This document shows, one piece after another, positions 1 through 5,870 of a stretch of DNA of 35,615 nucleotides; the first letter of the stretch is position 1, and the number at the start of each line of letters is the position of its first letter. The notes beneath the pieces were generated by a model. That model saw nothing but the letters and a program-made list of their open reading frames with translations. It did no database searches and had not been told where the DNA came from. This DNA is from Acidobacteriota bacterium. Lineage in GTDB: Bacteria; Acidobacteriota; Terriglobia; Bryobacterales; Bryobacteraceae. Position numbers and translations under genes: made by a program. Location: assembly GCA_016201205.1 (NCBI GenBank), contig JACQDF010000125.1, positions 1 to 35,615 on the forward strand, written 5' to 3'.

Positions 1-950
1 GCCGTCTCCCGCAAGACCGCCAAGGCCAGCTCGTCCCCGTTGCGCCCCAGACGCACGATCTCGTCGGCGTCCGGTTTCTCCACTCCGTTGGCGATGCCGC
101 GCCGCTCGGCATACAGCCGTTCCAGCGCCCGGTCGGAGGCATACTCTTCCCAGCACCCGCTGTTTCCGCACACACACCGCCGTCCGTCCGGATAGAGGAT
201 GGTGTGACCGAACTCCGACGCCTCTCCCGAGGCGCCGTGCAGGAGTTTCCCTTCGATGATCACACCGGTACCAAGCCCTCCGCGCGCCATGACGAAAACA
301 AAGTTTTCCAGCGGCTTGCTGCCTGGCTGGCAGAACCAGCGCTCGGCCAGCGCTCCCAGTTTGGCGTTGTTCTCGAAGTAGAAGTTGGCGGGAACGCCTT
401 CCGAAAGCATTCGCCCGGCCTCCAGATCGAACCATCCCAGGTTCTCGGCCGCGATCACTTTTCCGGTAGTGCGGTCAATGGTGCCGGGCAGGCTCACGCC
501 AACGCCAAGCAACCGCTTTCCGGAGATACGGCCTGCCAGCGCCCGAATGGCATCCCGCACCCGGCCCAGGAACAACTTGGGGTCGGCCTGCCACGGGACA
601 ACCCGCCTCCGCAGGGGCTCGCCGTGCAGGCCGGCGACAATGATCCGGGCTTCAGGCCGCGCAACCTCCACCCCTATGGCGGTCATCGCTTCCGGCCTCA
701 GGCGGAGCGCCACCGGGCGTCTGCCCACCTGCGGCGGAGCTTGGACGTCGGCTTCACACAACAAGCCATCGCGAATCATCCGGCTCACGATGAAGGTGAC
801 CGAGCTCGAAGAGAAACCCGTGATTCTGACAATGTCGGACCGGGAAATCCCAGGCGTCTGACGAATCAGATTCAGCAGTACGCGCTCGTTCACGGCCCGT
901 ACCTGCGCCTTCCGCAGACCGCCTTGTGTCGTCAGAGTGATGGTGGACAT
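1..950 (-). CDS. ROK-family transcriptional regulator (partial, 3' end outside window)
   Basis: Translation of the reverse strand from ATG at 950 gives 316 codons without a stop before the window edge. Residues about 15-75 form a winged helix-turn-helix (RSDIVRITGFSSSSVTFIV), as in NagC/XylR-type repressors. Residues 236-272 carry the ROK signature with the zinc-binding CVCGNSGCWEEY (Cys259, Cys261, Cys266). The sugar-kinase features are eroded: the DxGGT phosphate loop is replaced (IGVEVARPEA, 92-101) and the usual END catalytic Asp is Asn195. A DNA-binding regulator sensing a sugar or sugar phosphate is therefore more likely than a kinase. Its target is not evident here. The AT-rich upstream region holds a small palindrome that could be an autoregulatory operator. 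Confidence 0.9.
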   Translation of the reverse strand, partial: MSTITLTTQGGLRKAQVRAVNERVLLNLIRQTPGISRSDIVRITGFSSSSVTFIVSRMIRDGLLCEADVQAPPQVGRRPVALRLRPEAMTAIGVEVARPEARIIVAGLHGEPLRRRVVPWQADPKLFLGRVRDAIRALAGRISGKRLLGVGVSLPGTIDRTTGKVIAAENLGWFDLEAGRMLSEGVPANFYFENNAKLGALAERWFCQPGSKPLENFVFVMARGGLGTGVIIEGKLLHGASGEASEFGHTILYPDGRRCVCGNSGCWEEYASDRALERLYAERRGIANGVEKPDADEIVRLGRNGDELALAVLRET

Positions 951-984
951 GTCTTAAGTCAAAGAATGAATGACTTCTATTATC

Positions 985-995
985 TCAGTTACTGA
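985..995. promoter_or_regulatory. Candidate operator upstream of ROK regulator
   Basis: TCAGTTACTGA has perfect 5-bp arms around one base. It sits 35 bp upstream of the ROK start, inside the only clearly AT-rich stretch nearby (about 951-1010), which also has GAATGA repeats on either side. ROK repressors commonly bind AT-rich inverted repeats at their own promoter. The assignment is inference. Confidence 0.3.
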
Positions 996-1039
996 ATGAG
1001 AATGAAAGACGCTGGCCCGATCACGCTTCAATGCTGATC

Positions 1040-1068
1040 GACGCCGTGCTCACGCGCATCACGGCGTC
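1040..1068 (-). terminator. Hairpin overlapping the DUF3224 stop codon; possible terminator
   Basis: GACGCCGTG (1040-1048) and CACGGCGTC (1060-1068) form a perfect 9-bp stem with an 11-nt loop. The TGA stop of the DUF3224 gene (1059-1061) lies at the loop/stem junction. No T-tract follows on the minus strand, so intrinsic termination is uncertain. An mRNA 3'-end stabilising hairpin is equally possible. Confidence 0.4.
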
Positions 1069-1550
1069 CCGACGATGACGTAGTCGAAGTCGTAGAAGTG
1101 CTTGCCACCGGGTTCGATACGGATCTTCATGCTGCCGGTCAGCCCCCGAAGTTCGCCGGTCCCCGAGTCTGGCACTACCGCCACGCTGAGCTGTTGTTGT
1201 CCCCGCGCCAGGGTTCCCGTGTGCTGAAGCACAAAGCTGCCTTTGCGCCCACGGAGCGTTCCGGTGACTCGTTCAATCGCGACATAGCCCGCCGACCCCT
1301 TGGTGCTCGTCAATGCCGAGAGCATCTGCCCCTGGCTTGTCGCCTCGAGGTCGCCGTGGAACTGTTTATCGAGCGTCATTCGGCCCAGCGTCGTGTTCTC
1401 GGCTTTGTCTTCGGGCAACTGTGGTGTGAGCTTCACGTCGAACGGCCCAGTGGCATGCTGAGTCATCTTGATGTCCCTCTCCGGCTGTTGGGCTAACGCT
1501 ACCGCGCTCCAGCATAGAGCAGCCCAATACAGGCGCTGTTGATTCGGCAT
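1059..1550 (-). CDS. Secreted DUF3224-domain protein
   Basis: 163 aa. Residues 1-21 look like a signal peptide (LYWAALCWSAVALAQ). The rest matches the DUF3224 family, a small beta-barrel fold of unknown biochemical role. It starts with the typical MTQHATGPFDVKLTPQ and contains the conserved GxxGSFVLQHTG-like core (residues about 100-113) and a GTGELRGLTGSM region near the end. Family members are usually about 130 aa and cytosolic, so the signal peptide is an addition. An internal ATG at 1466 has a good Shine-Dalgarno (GGAGAGGG) and would give a 134-aa cytosolic form. The ATG at 1550 has no clear Shine-Dalgarno but has a -10-like TATTAT six bases upstream. It is last in the probable TetR-DinB-TfoX-DUF3224 operon, 29 bp after the TfoX-like gene. 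Confidence 0.85.
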   Translation of the reverse strand: MPNQQRLYWAALCWSAVALAQQPERDIKMTQHATGPFDVKLTPQLPEDKAENTTLGRMTLDKQFHGDLEATSQGQMLSALTSTKGSAGYVAIERVTGTLRGRKGSFVLQHTGTLARGQQQLSVAVVPDSGTGELRGLTGSMKIRIEPGGKHFYDFDYVIVGTP

Positions 1551-1579
1551 ATCCGATAATACACCGAGCCGCCGGGCTG

Positions 1580-1948
1580 TTATCTTTTCCTGTTTCGACG
1601 CGTGCGTCCCTTCACTGTCCGCTTTTCCGGCAGGGCCTCGGCAAACCGCACCGCCTGTTCCAGCCAGCCCTGCAACTCAGCGTTGGTGCGGACTCCTTCG
1701 GGCTCGACGTACACCATCCCTTTCATCGGCTTGCCGGTGAAGTCCATTTCCCGCGTGTGTGGCCGCCCTAAAGCGAGCTCGGCTCCGGGAGAGCCGAGCC
1801 GCAGTACGAGCAGATCCTCGGTCACGCCGCAGCACATGTTTCCGTGCACCAGGAAGGCGACTCCGCCGAACATGCGCCGTTCCGCCACGCCCTCCCATCC
1901 GGAGAGCGCGCTCCGAACCCGCTCCACCAGCCTCTCGTTGTATGGCAT
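1580..1948 (-). CDS. TfoX N-terminal domain protein
   Basis: 122 aa, beginning MPYNERLVERVRSAL. It is a stand-alone TfoX_N domain (typical length about 100-120 aa), with the family core RRMFGGVAFLVHGNMCCGV around residues 25-43 and the GKPMKGMVYVEP segment near 70. The C-terminus is a short basic tail (RTRRNRKR). TfoX (Sxy) was named from competence regulation in Gammaproteobacteria, but single-domain homologues elsewhere have no established function, so no competence role should be assumed. The start is set at 1948 because the ATG overlaps the TGA of the upstream DinB gene by one base (TGATG), implying translational coupling. A longer in-frame extension to 2149 runs inside the DinB gene and is rejected. 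Confidence 0.88.
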   Translation of the reverse strand: MPYNERLVERVRSALSGWEGVAERRMFGGVAFLVHGNMCCGVTEDLLVLRLGSPGAELALGRPHTREMDFTGKPMKGMVYVEPEGVRTNAELQGWLEQAVRFAEALPEKRTVKGRTRRNRKR

Positions 1949-2475
1949 CAGGCTGACTGCCTCTGATGGAGGAAGTCCGGCAGTTCGTCGGCGCTCGGCC
2001 CATAGCTGGCAGGAACCTTCTGCCCCAACAGCCGGAGGTAGACTCCGAACTGCCCCCGATGCTGGTACCAGTGGTTGAGCAGGAAGTTCCGGAACAAGAC
2101 CGCGCGCGGCATAGCGACGATTTCCTGGCCGTCTTTGACCGCTCTCCATGTTTTCTGCATGGTCGAATCATCGAGATTCGGCAGTATGCCATTGACCGTT
2201 TGAATGCTCTGATCGAGCGCGTCCAGAACTTCCCGCACGCTACGCGGCTGCGGGTTGGGCTGCCTGAAATCCGGAGCGGTGGCTGGATCCTGGCGAGCCA
2301 GTTCGGCCACCTGCCCGGGCACAAGCGCGAGGTGGAGCGCGAGTTGTCCGGCGGACATGGATTTCTCGTGCGGCTTCCACGTCAGCTTGTCCTCAGGCAG
2401 CCGCTCAAGAAACTTCCGGGTGATGTGTGACTCCTGCTCGAATTCAGCAAGTAGTCCTTGTGCGATTTGCAGCAT
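1948..2475 (-). CDS. DinB-fold family protein (DinB/YfiT-like putative metalloenzyme)
   Basis: 175 aa, the usual size for the DinB-like four-helix bundle family. The metal-binding histidine triad is visible: His48 in LALHLALVPG, and His135 and His139 in NHWYQHRGQFGVYL. Members include thiol-dependent S-transferases using bacillithiol or mycothiol, and many uncharacterised stress proteins. The substrate here is unknown. A good Shine-Dalgarno (AAAGGAGA, 2481-2488) lies six bases before the ATG. It is second in the probable TetR-led operon, 54 bp after the regulator, and is coupled to the TfoX-like gene by a TGATG overlap. Confidence 0.9.
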   Translation of the reverse strand: MLQIAQGLLAEFEQESHITRKFLERLPEDKLTWKPHEKSMSAGQLALHLALVPGQVAELARQDPATAPDFRQPNPQPRSVREVLDALDQSIQTVNGILPNLDDSTMQKTWRAVKDGQEIVAMPRAVLFRNFLLNHWYQHRGQFGVYLRLLGQKVPASYGPSADELPDFLHQRQSA

Positions 2476-2529
2476 GGTCTTCTCCTTTCAAAATGAACGC
2501 GAGACACCCGAGGATGATGGACTTCGTTC

Positions 2530-3153
2530 TCATCGGTTGCTCGATTTCCGCAGCCGGCCCCGCGGCAGGAAGCCGGCGATGTACTGTTTCACATGTTCGA
2601 GATTCCGGCGAATCACGGACGCGTCCTGCGAGGCCTTGAAGAGAATGAGTGAGCCTTGAACGGCGGCGATCCACAGCGCCGCCAGCGAGGCTGTGTCGAC
2701 CGGCCTGCGAGCGCCTTTGCAGGCGTCGTCCAGCAGGGCCTGAAATCGCTTCTCCGCATTCCGGAAGCACACGTTGGCGGCGCGCCGGAGAGGCGGGTTG
2801 GTATCGGCGACTTCCTGGGCGGTCGTACCGGCAAGGCAGGATTTGAGAATCTTGGGATCGTCGAATACGCCCGTGAAAAACTCCATGTAGCCGAGGACTC
2901 TCCTTCGAGGGTCCGCCGCCCTCTGAAACGGAGCGCCTTCCTCCATAGCCGCGGCCATGCGGTCCCACTCCGCCAGGCAGGCTTCCGCAAGCTCCTCCTT
3001 GGTCTTGAAGTGATGAAAAAAGGCGCCCTTGGTAACGCCCGAGTGCTCGCAGATGTGGTCGATCGTGGTGGCGATGTAGCCCTTTCGCCGGATCAACTCG
3101 GTGGCGGCCAGGATCAGCTTGTGGCGGGTGGCGGCGGCGCGTTCTTGAACCAC
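2530..3153 (-). CDS. TetR/AcrR-family transcriptional regulator
   Basis: 207 aa from GTG at 3153. The N-terminal TetR_N domain is clear: RHKLILAATELIRRKGY, then the recognition region SGVTKGAFFHHFKTKEEL (residues 38-55). The C-terminal ligand domain resembles the TetR_C family of YxaF/AcuR-like regulators. An upstream in-frame ATG at 3219 would add 22 residues. That extension reads straight through the perfect operator at 3163-3180 and a -35/-10 pair, so the GTG start is preferred. No Shine-Dalgarno precedes the GTG, which lies about where transcription should begin, so the mRNA is probably leaderless. It likely represses itself and the downstream DinB, TfoX and DUF3224 genes. Confidence 0.9.
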   Translation of the reverse strand: MVQERAAATRHKLILAATELIRRKGYIATTIDHICEHSGVTKGAFFHHFKTKEELAEACLAEWDRMAAAMEEGAPFQRAADPRRRVLGYMEFFTGVFDDPKILKSCLAGTTAQEVADTNPPLRRAANVCFRNAEKRFQALLDDACKGARRPVDTASLAALWIAAVQGSLILFKASQDASVIRRNLEHVKQYIAGFLPRGRLRKSSNR

Positions 3154-3159
3154 CCCATA

Positions 3160-3189
3160 AAAATACCAACTGACTGGTATGTTTGTCAA
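3160..3189 (-). promoter_or_regulatory. Promoter of the TetR operon (leaderless)
   Basis: On the minus strand a consensus -35 TTGACA (3189-3184) is followed, after 18 bases, by TATTTT (3165-3160). Predicted +1 falls at or next to the GTG start at 3153, giving a leaderless transcript. The TetR operator fills the spacer. Confidence 0.6.
3163..3180. promoter_or_regulatory. TetR-type operator
   Basis: ATACCAACTGACTGGTAT has perfect 6-bp arms (ATACCA/TGGTAT) around a 6-base centre. It lies between the -35 and -10 of the TetR promoter, the classical position for blocking polymerase. The ATACCA...TGGTAT type is common for autoregulated TetR proteins of this kind. Confidence 0.75.
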
Positions 3190-3230
3190 GCCCATTGTCC
3201 GCCTCCGCGCTCCCGCCACAAGAGTCAGCC

Positions 3231-3259
3231 TTGACGGCCGCCCCAGGTTTCCTTAGACT
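3231..3259 (+). promoter_or_regulatory. Promoter of the potABC-like operon
   Basis: TTGACG (3231-3236), 17-base spacer, TAGACT (3254-3259). Predicted +1 is near 3266. An AGGAGG at 3267-3272 is then at the extreme 5' end of the mRNA and 25 bases from the ATG at 3298, an unusually long distance. Confidence 0.55.
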
Positions 3260-3297
3260 GACGCGCAGGAGGTTGGCCCGGCGTCCAAAATAAAGAC

Positions 3298-4266
3298 ATG
3301 GATTCTGTCCTCGAGCTGCGCCGCGTTTCGAAGCATTATCTCCATCACCGCGCGGTGGATGAAGTAACGCTCTCCGTGCCCCGAGGATCGCTGTTCTCGC
3401 TGGTCGGGCCGTCCGGATGCGGCAAGACGACGACGCTGCGGCTGGTGGCTGGTTTCGAGCAGCCCTCCGGCGGCGAGCTGCTGCTGAACGGCAGCCGCAT
3501 CGAACATCTGCCGCCCTACGAGCGCAACGTGAGCACCGTGTTTCAGAACTATGCGCTGTTTCCACATCTGAGCGCGCGGCAGAATATCGAGTTCGGCTTG
3601 CGGCGGCGCGGGACGGCGGATCTGGACTCGCCGGTGCGGAAAGTGATCGAATTGCTGCGCCTGGCCGGCAAGGAGTCGCGCCGCCCGCACCAGATGTCCG
3701 GAGGGGAGCGGCAGAGAGTGGCCCTGGCCCGGTCGCTGGTCCTCGAGCCGGACCTGCTTTTGCTGGACGAGCCGCTTTCGGCGCTCGATCCGCAGTTGCG
3801 CAAGCAGGTGCGCATGGAGCTGAAGAGCCTGCAACGCCGCGTGGGCATCACCTTCCTGCTGGTCACCCACGATCAGGAAGAGGCGCTGTCGCTGTCGGAT
3901 GGGATCGCTGTGATGAACCGCGGGCGGCTCGAGCAGATCGGTGATCCCGAGCAGATCTATCTACGGCCCGCCACGCGCTTCGTGGCATCCTTCGTAGGCG
4001 CCATCAACTGGCTGGGGAATGTGGGCGTACGGCCGGAATCCACCAGGATCGCCCAAACTCCGCCGGATGGTGATCTGCGCTCGAAGGCGGCCATCGTGCG
4101 CTCGTCCACTTTTCTCGGCAATTGTGTGCACGTGGAAGCGGATCTCGGCGATGGAGCGATGTTCGTGGTCGAGACGCCACGCGACGGTGACGTGTTTCCG
4201 CCCGGCGAGCGGGTCCATGTATGGTGGCATCCTTCCGACGAGATCTTCCTGCCCGAGCAACCATGA
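3298..4266 (+). CDS. potA: ABC transporter ATP-binding protein, PotA-like
   Basis: 322 aa cytoplasmic ATPase of an importer. Motifs are Walker A GPSGCGKT (37-44), Q-loop FQNYALFPHLS (82-92), signature MSGGERQR (133-140), Walker B LLLLDEP (153-159) and switch His191. The FPHLS segment after the Q-loop and the C-terminal TOBE-like region (about 235-320) place it in the PotA/MalK/UgpC group. The two following permeases point to the spermidine/putrescine (PotABCD) type, though related systems carry thiamine, iron or phosphonates, so the substrate is not proven. The stop overlaps the next start (ATGA). The ATG lacks a well-spaced Shine-Dalgarno. Confidence 0.92.
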   Translation: MDSVLELRRVSKHYLHHRAVDEVTLSVPRGSLFSLVGPSGCGKTTTLRLVAGFEQPSGGELLLNGSRIEHLPPYERNVSTVFQNYALFPHLSARQNIEFGLRRRGTADLDSPVRKVIELLRLAGKESRRPHQMSGGERQRVALARSLVLEPDLLLLDEPLSALDPQLRKQVRMELKSLQRRVGITFLLVTHDQEEALSLSDGIAVMNRGRLEQIGDPEQIYLRPATRFVASFVGAINWLGNVGVRPESTRIAQTPPDGDLRSKAAIVRSSTFLGNCVHVEADLGDGAMFVVETPRDGDVFPPGERVHVWWHPSDEIFLPEQP

Positions 4267-5093
4267 CCCGGCTGCGTGCGTGGTTCCTGGCGCCTTCGGC
4301 GCTCCTGCTGGCGGCGCTGTTTCTGATTCCGCTGGGCATCATCTGCGCTTACAGCCTGATGACCCGGGGGCCGTATGGCGGCGTGTCCGGCCCCTGGACC
4401 TGGGACAACTACGCGCGGCTGCCGGATCCACTCTACCTGCTCATTCTGTGGCGTTCGCTGCTCTACGCGGCGATTTCCACCGCCTTGTGCGTGCTGATGG
4501 GGTTTCCACTGGCGTTGTTCCTGGCCCGCTCCGGGCATCGGCGCAACCTTTATCTGGCGCTGGTGATCGTGCCGTTTTGGACCAGTTTTCTGGTGCGCAC
4601 CTATGCCTGGATGTTTCTGCTGCGGGAAACGGGGCTGATCAACAGCGTGCTGGTCTGGCTGGGCATCCTCGAACAGCCGTTCGAGATGCTGTACACGCCT
4701 TTCGCGGTGATTCTGGGGCTGGTGTATGGATACCTGCCGTTCATGGTGCTACCGATTTACGCGACCCTGGAGCGGCTGGACCGTTCGCTGATCGAGGCGG
4801 CGGCTGACCTGGGCGCCCGGCCGCTCGAGTCGCTGTTTCGCATCGTGATCCCGCTCTCGAGGCCCGGCATCCTCGCGGGCTCGGTGCTGGTATTCATCTC
4901 CTGCCTGGGGGCGTACCTGACGCCGGACCTGCTCGGCGGAGGCAAGACCATCATGATCGGCAACCTGGTGCAGAACCAGTTCACCAGCGCGCGGGACTGG
5001 CCGTTCGGCAGCGCCTTGTCGCTGCTGCTGATGCTGGTGGTGATGCTGCTGCTGATGCCGGTGCTGCGGCGGCGTCAGGAGGGGCTGCTGTGA
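4263..5093 (+). CDS. potB: ABC transporter permease, PotB-like
   Basis: 276 aa inner-membrane permease with about six hydrophobic segments (approximately residues 8-30, 62-88, 95-118, 142-165, 202-220 and 245-268). The cytoplasmic EAA loop that docks on the ATPase is at about 178-197 (EAAADLGARPLESLFRIVIP). The start at 4263 overlaps the PotA-like stop (ATGA). An upstream in-frame ATG at 4221 lies within the ATPase gene and is rejected. Its stop overlaps the next gene's GTG. Together with the partner permease it would form the heterodimeric channel. Confidence 0.92.
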   Translation: MTRLRAWFLAPSALLLAALFLIPLGIICAYSLMTRGPYGGVSGPWTWDNYARLPDPLYLLILWRSLLYAAISTALCVLMGFPLALFLARSGHRRNLYLALVIVPFWTSFLVRTYAWMFLLRETGLINSVLVWLGILEQPFEMLYTPFAVILGLVYGYLPFMVLPIYATLERLDRSLIEAAADLGARPLESLFRIVIPLSRPGILAGSVLVFISCLGAYLTPDLLGGGKTIMIGNLVQNQFTSARDWPFGSALSLLLMLVVMLLLMPVLRRRQEGLL

Positions 5094-5848
5094 GCCGCTG
5101 GCTTTCCCTCTACGCGGTGGCTGCCTACAGCTTCCTGCACCTGCCGCTGGTTGTGCTGGCGGTGTTCAGCTTCAACTCCTCCCGCTACACGCGCTGGGAG
5201 GGCTTCTCGCTGGTTTGGTATCGCGCGGCGTTCGAGGATGCCCAGTTAGGCGAGGCGGCAGTGAACAGCTTCCTCATCGGCGTCGCGGCGACGGCGCTGG
5301 CGACGATCGCCGGCACTCTCTGCGCCTACGGCCTGTGGAAGCGCCAGTCGGCCTGGATCACGACCACGCTGTATCTTTCGCTGGTGACGCCGGAGATCGT
5401 GATCGGAATCGCACTGCTGGCTTTCTATCAATGGGTGTTTCGCTTCCTGAGCATCCAACTGGGCATTCACACCGTGATCCTGGCGCATGTGATGTTCTCG
5501 ATTGCCTACGTGGTCACCGTGGTGGGCGCCCGGCTGCGCACCTTTGACGCCGGCCTCGAGGAAGCGGCCATGGATCTGGGCGCCACCGAGTGGCAAGCCT
5601 TCCGGCGGGTGACGCTGCCGCAACTTCTGCCTGGCGTTGCGTCGGCGGCGCTACTCGTCTTCATCACCTCATTTGACGATTATGTGATTACGAGCCTGGT
5701 GGCTGGGGTCGATTCCGAGACCTTGCCTATGGTGATTTACGCGATGGCGCGACGCGGCTTCAACCCGGCGGTGAATGCGATTTCGACGCTGATTGTGTTC
5801 GGGCTGGGGGTGCTGATTCTGGCCGGCGAGAGGTTGCGAGAATCCTGA
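5090..5848 (+). CDS. potC: ABC transporter permease, PotC-like
   Basis: 252 aa, second permease of the importer, starting with GTG at 5090 that overlaps the PotB-like TGA (GTGA). Transmembrane segments are evident at about 5-27, 60-82, 92-115, 128-147, 180-200 and 228-246. The EAA loop is EEAAMDLGATEWQAFRRVTL (157-176). The N-terminal FSFNSSRYTRWEGFSLVWY is typical of PotC-type permeases. No periplasmic binding protein (PotD) follows. The next gene, 22 bp downstream, is an unrelated degenerate sensor protein, so the binding protein must be encoded elsewhere or be absent. Confidence 0.92.
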   Translation: MSRWLSLYAVAAYSFLHLPLVVLAVFSFNSSRYTRWEGFSLVWYRAAFEDAQLGEAAVNSFLIGVAATALATIAGTLCAYGLWKRQSAWITTTLYLSLVTPEIVIGIALLAFYQWVFRFLSIQLGIHTVILAHVMFSIAYVVTVVGARLRTFDAGLEEAAMDLGATEWQAFRRVTLPQLLPGVASAALLVFITSFDDYVITSLVAGVDSETLPMVIYAMARRGFNPAVNAISTLIVFGLGVLILAGERLRES

Positions 5849-5870
5849 CGCGGCGGGGACAGGCTTTAGA

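Noticed and set aside
1949..2149. In-frame N-terminal extension of the TfoX-like protein
   Set aside because: It overlaps the DinB gene. The coupled ATG at 1948 gives the normal family length.
3154..3219. ATG-started extension of the TetR regulator
   Set aside because: These codons coincide with the promoter and a perfect operator. The added residues are not part of the TetR fold.
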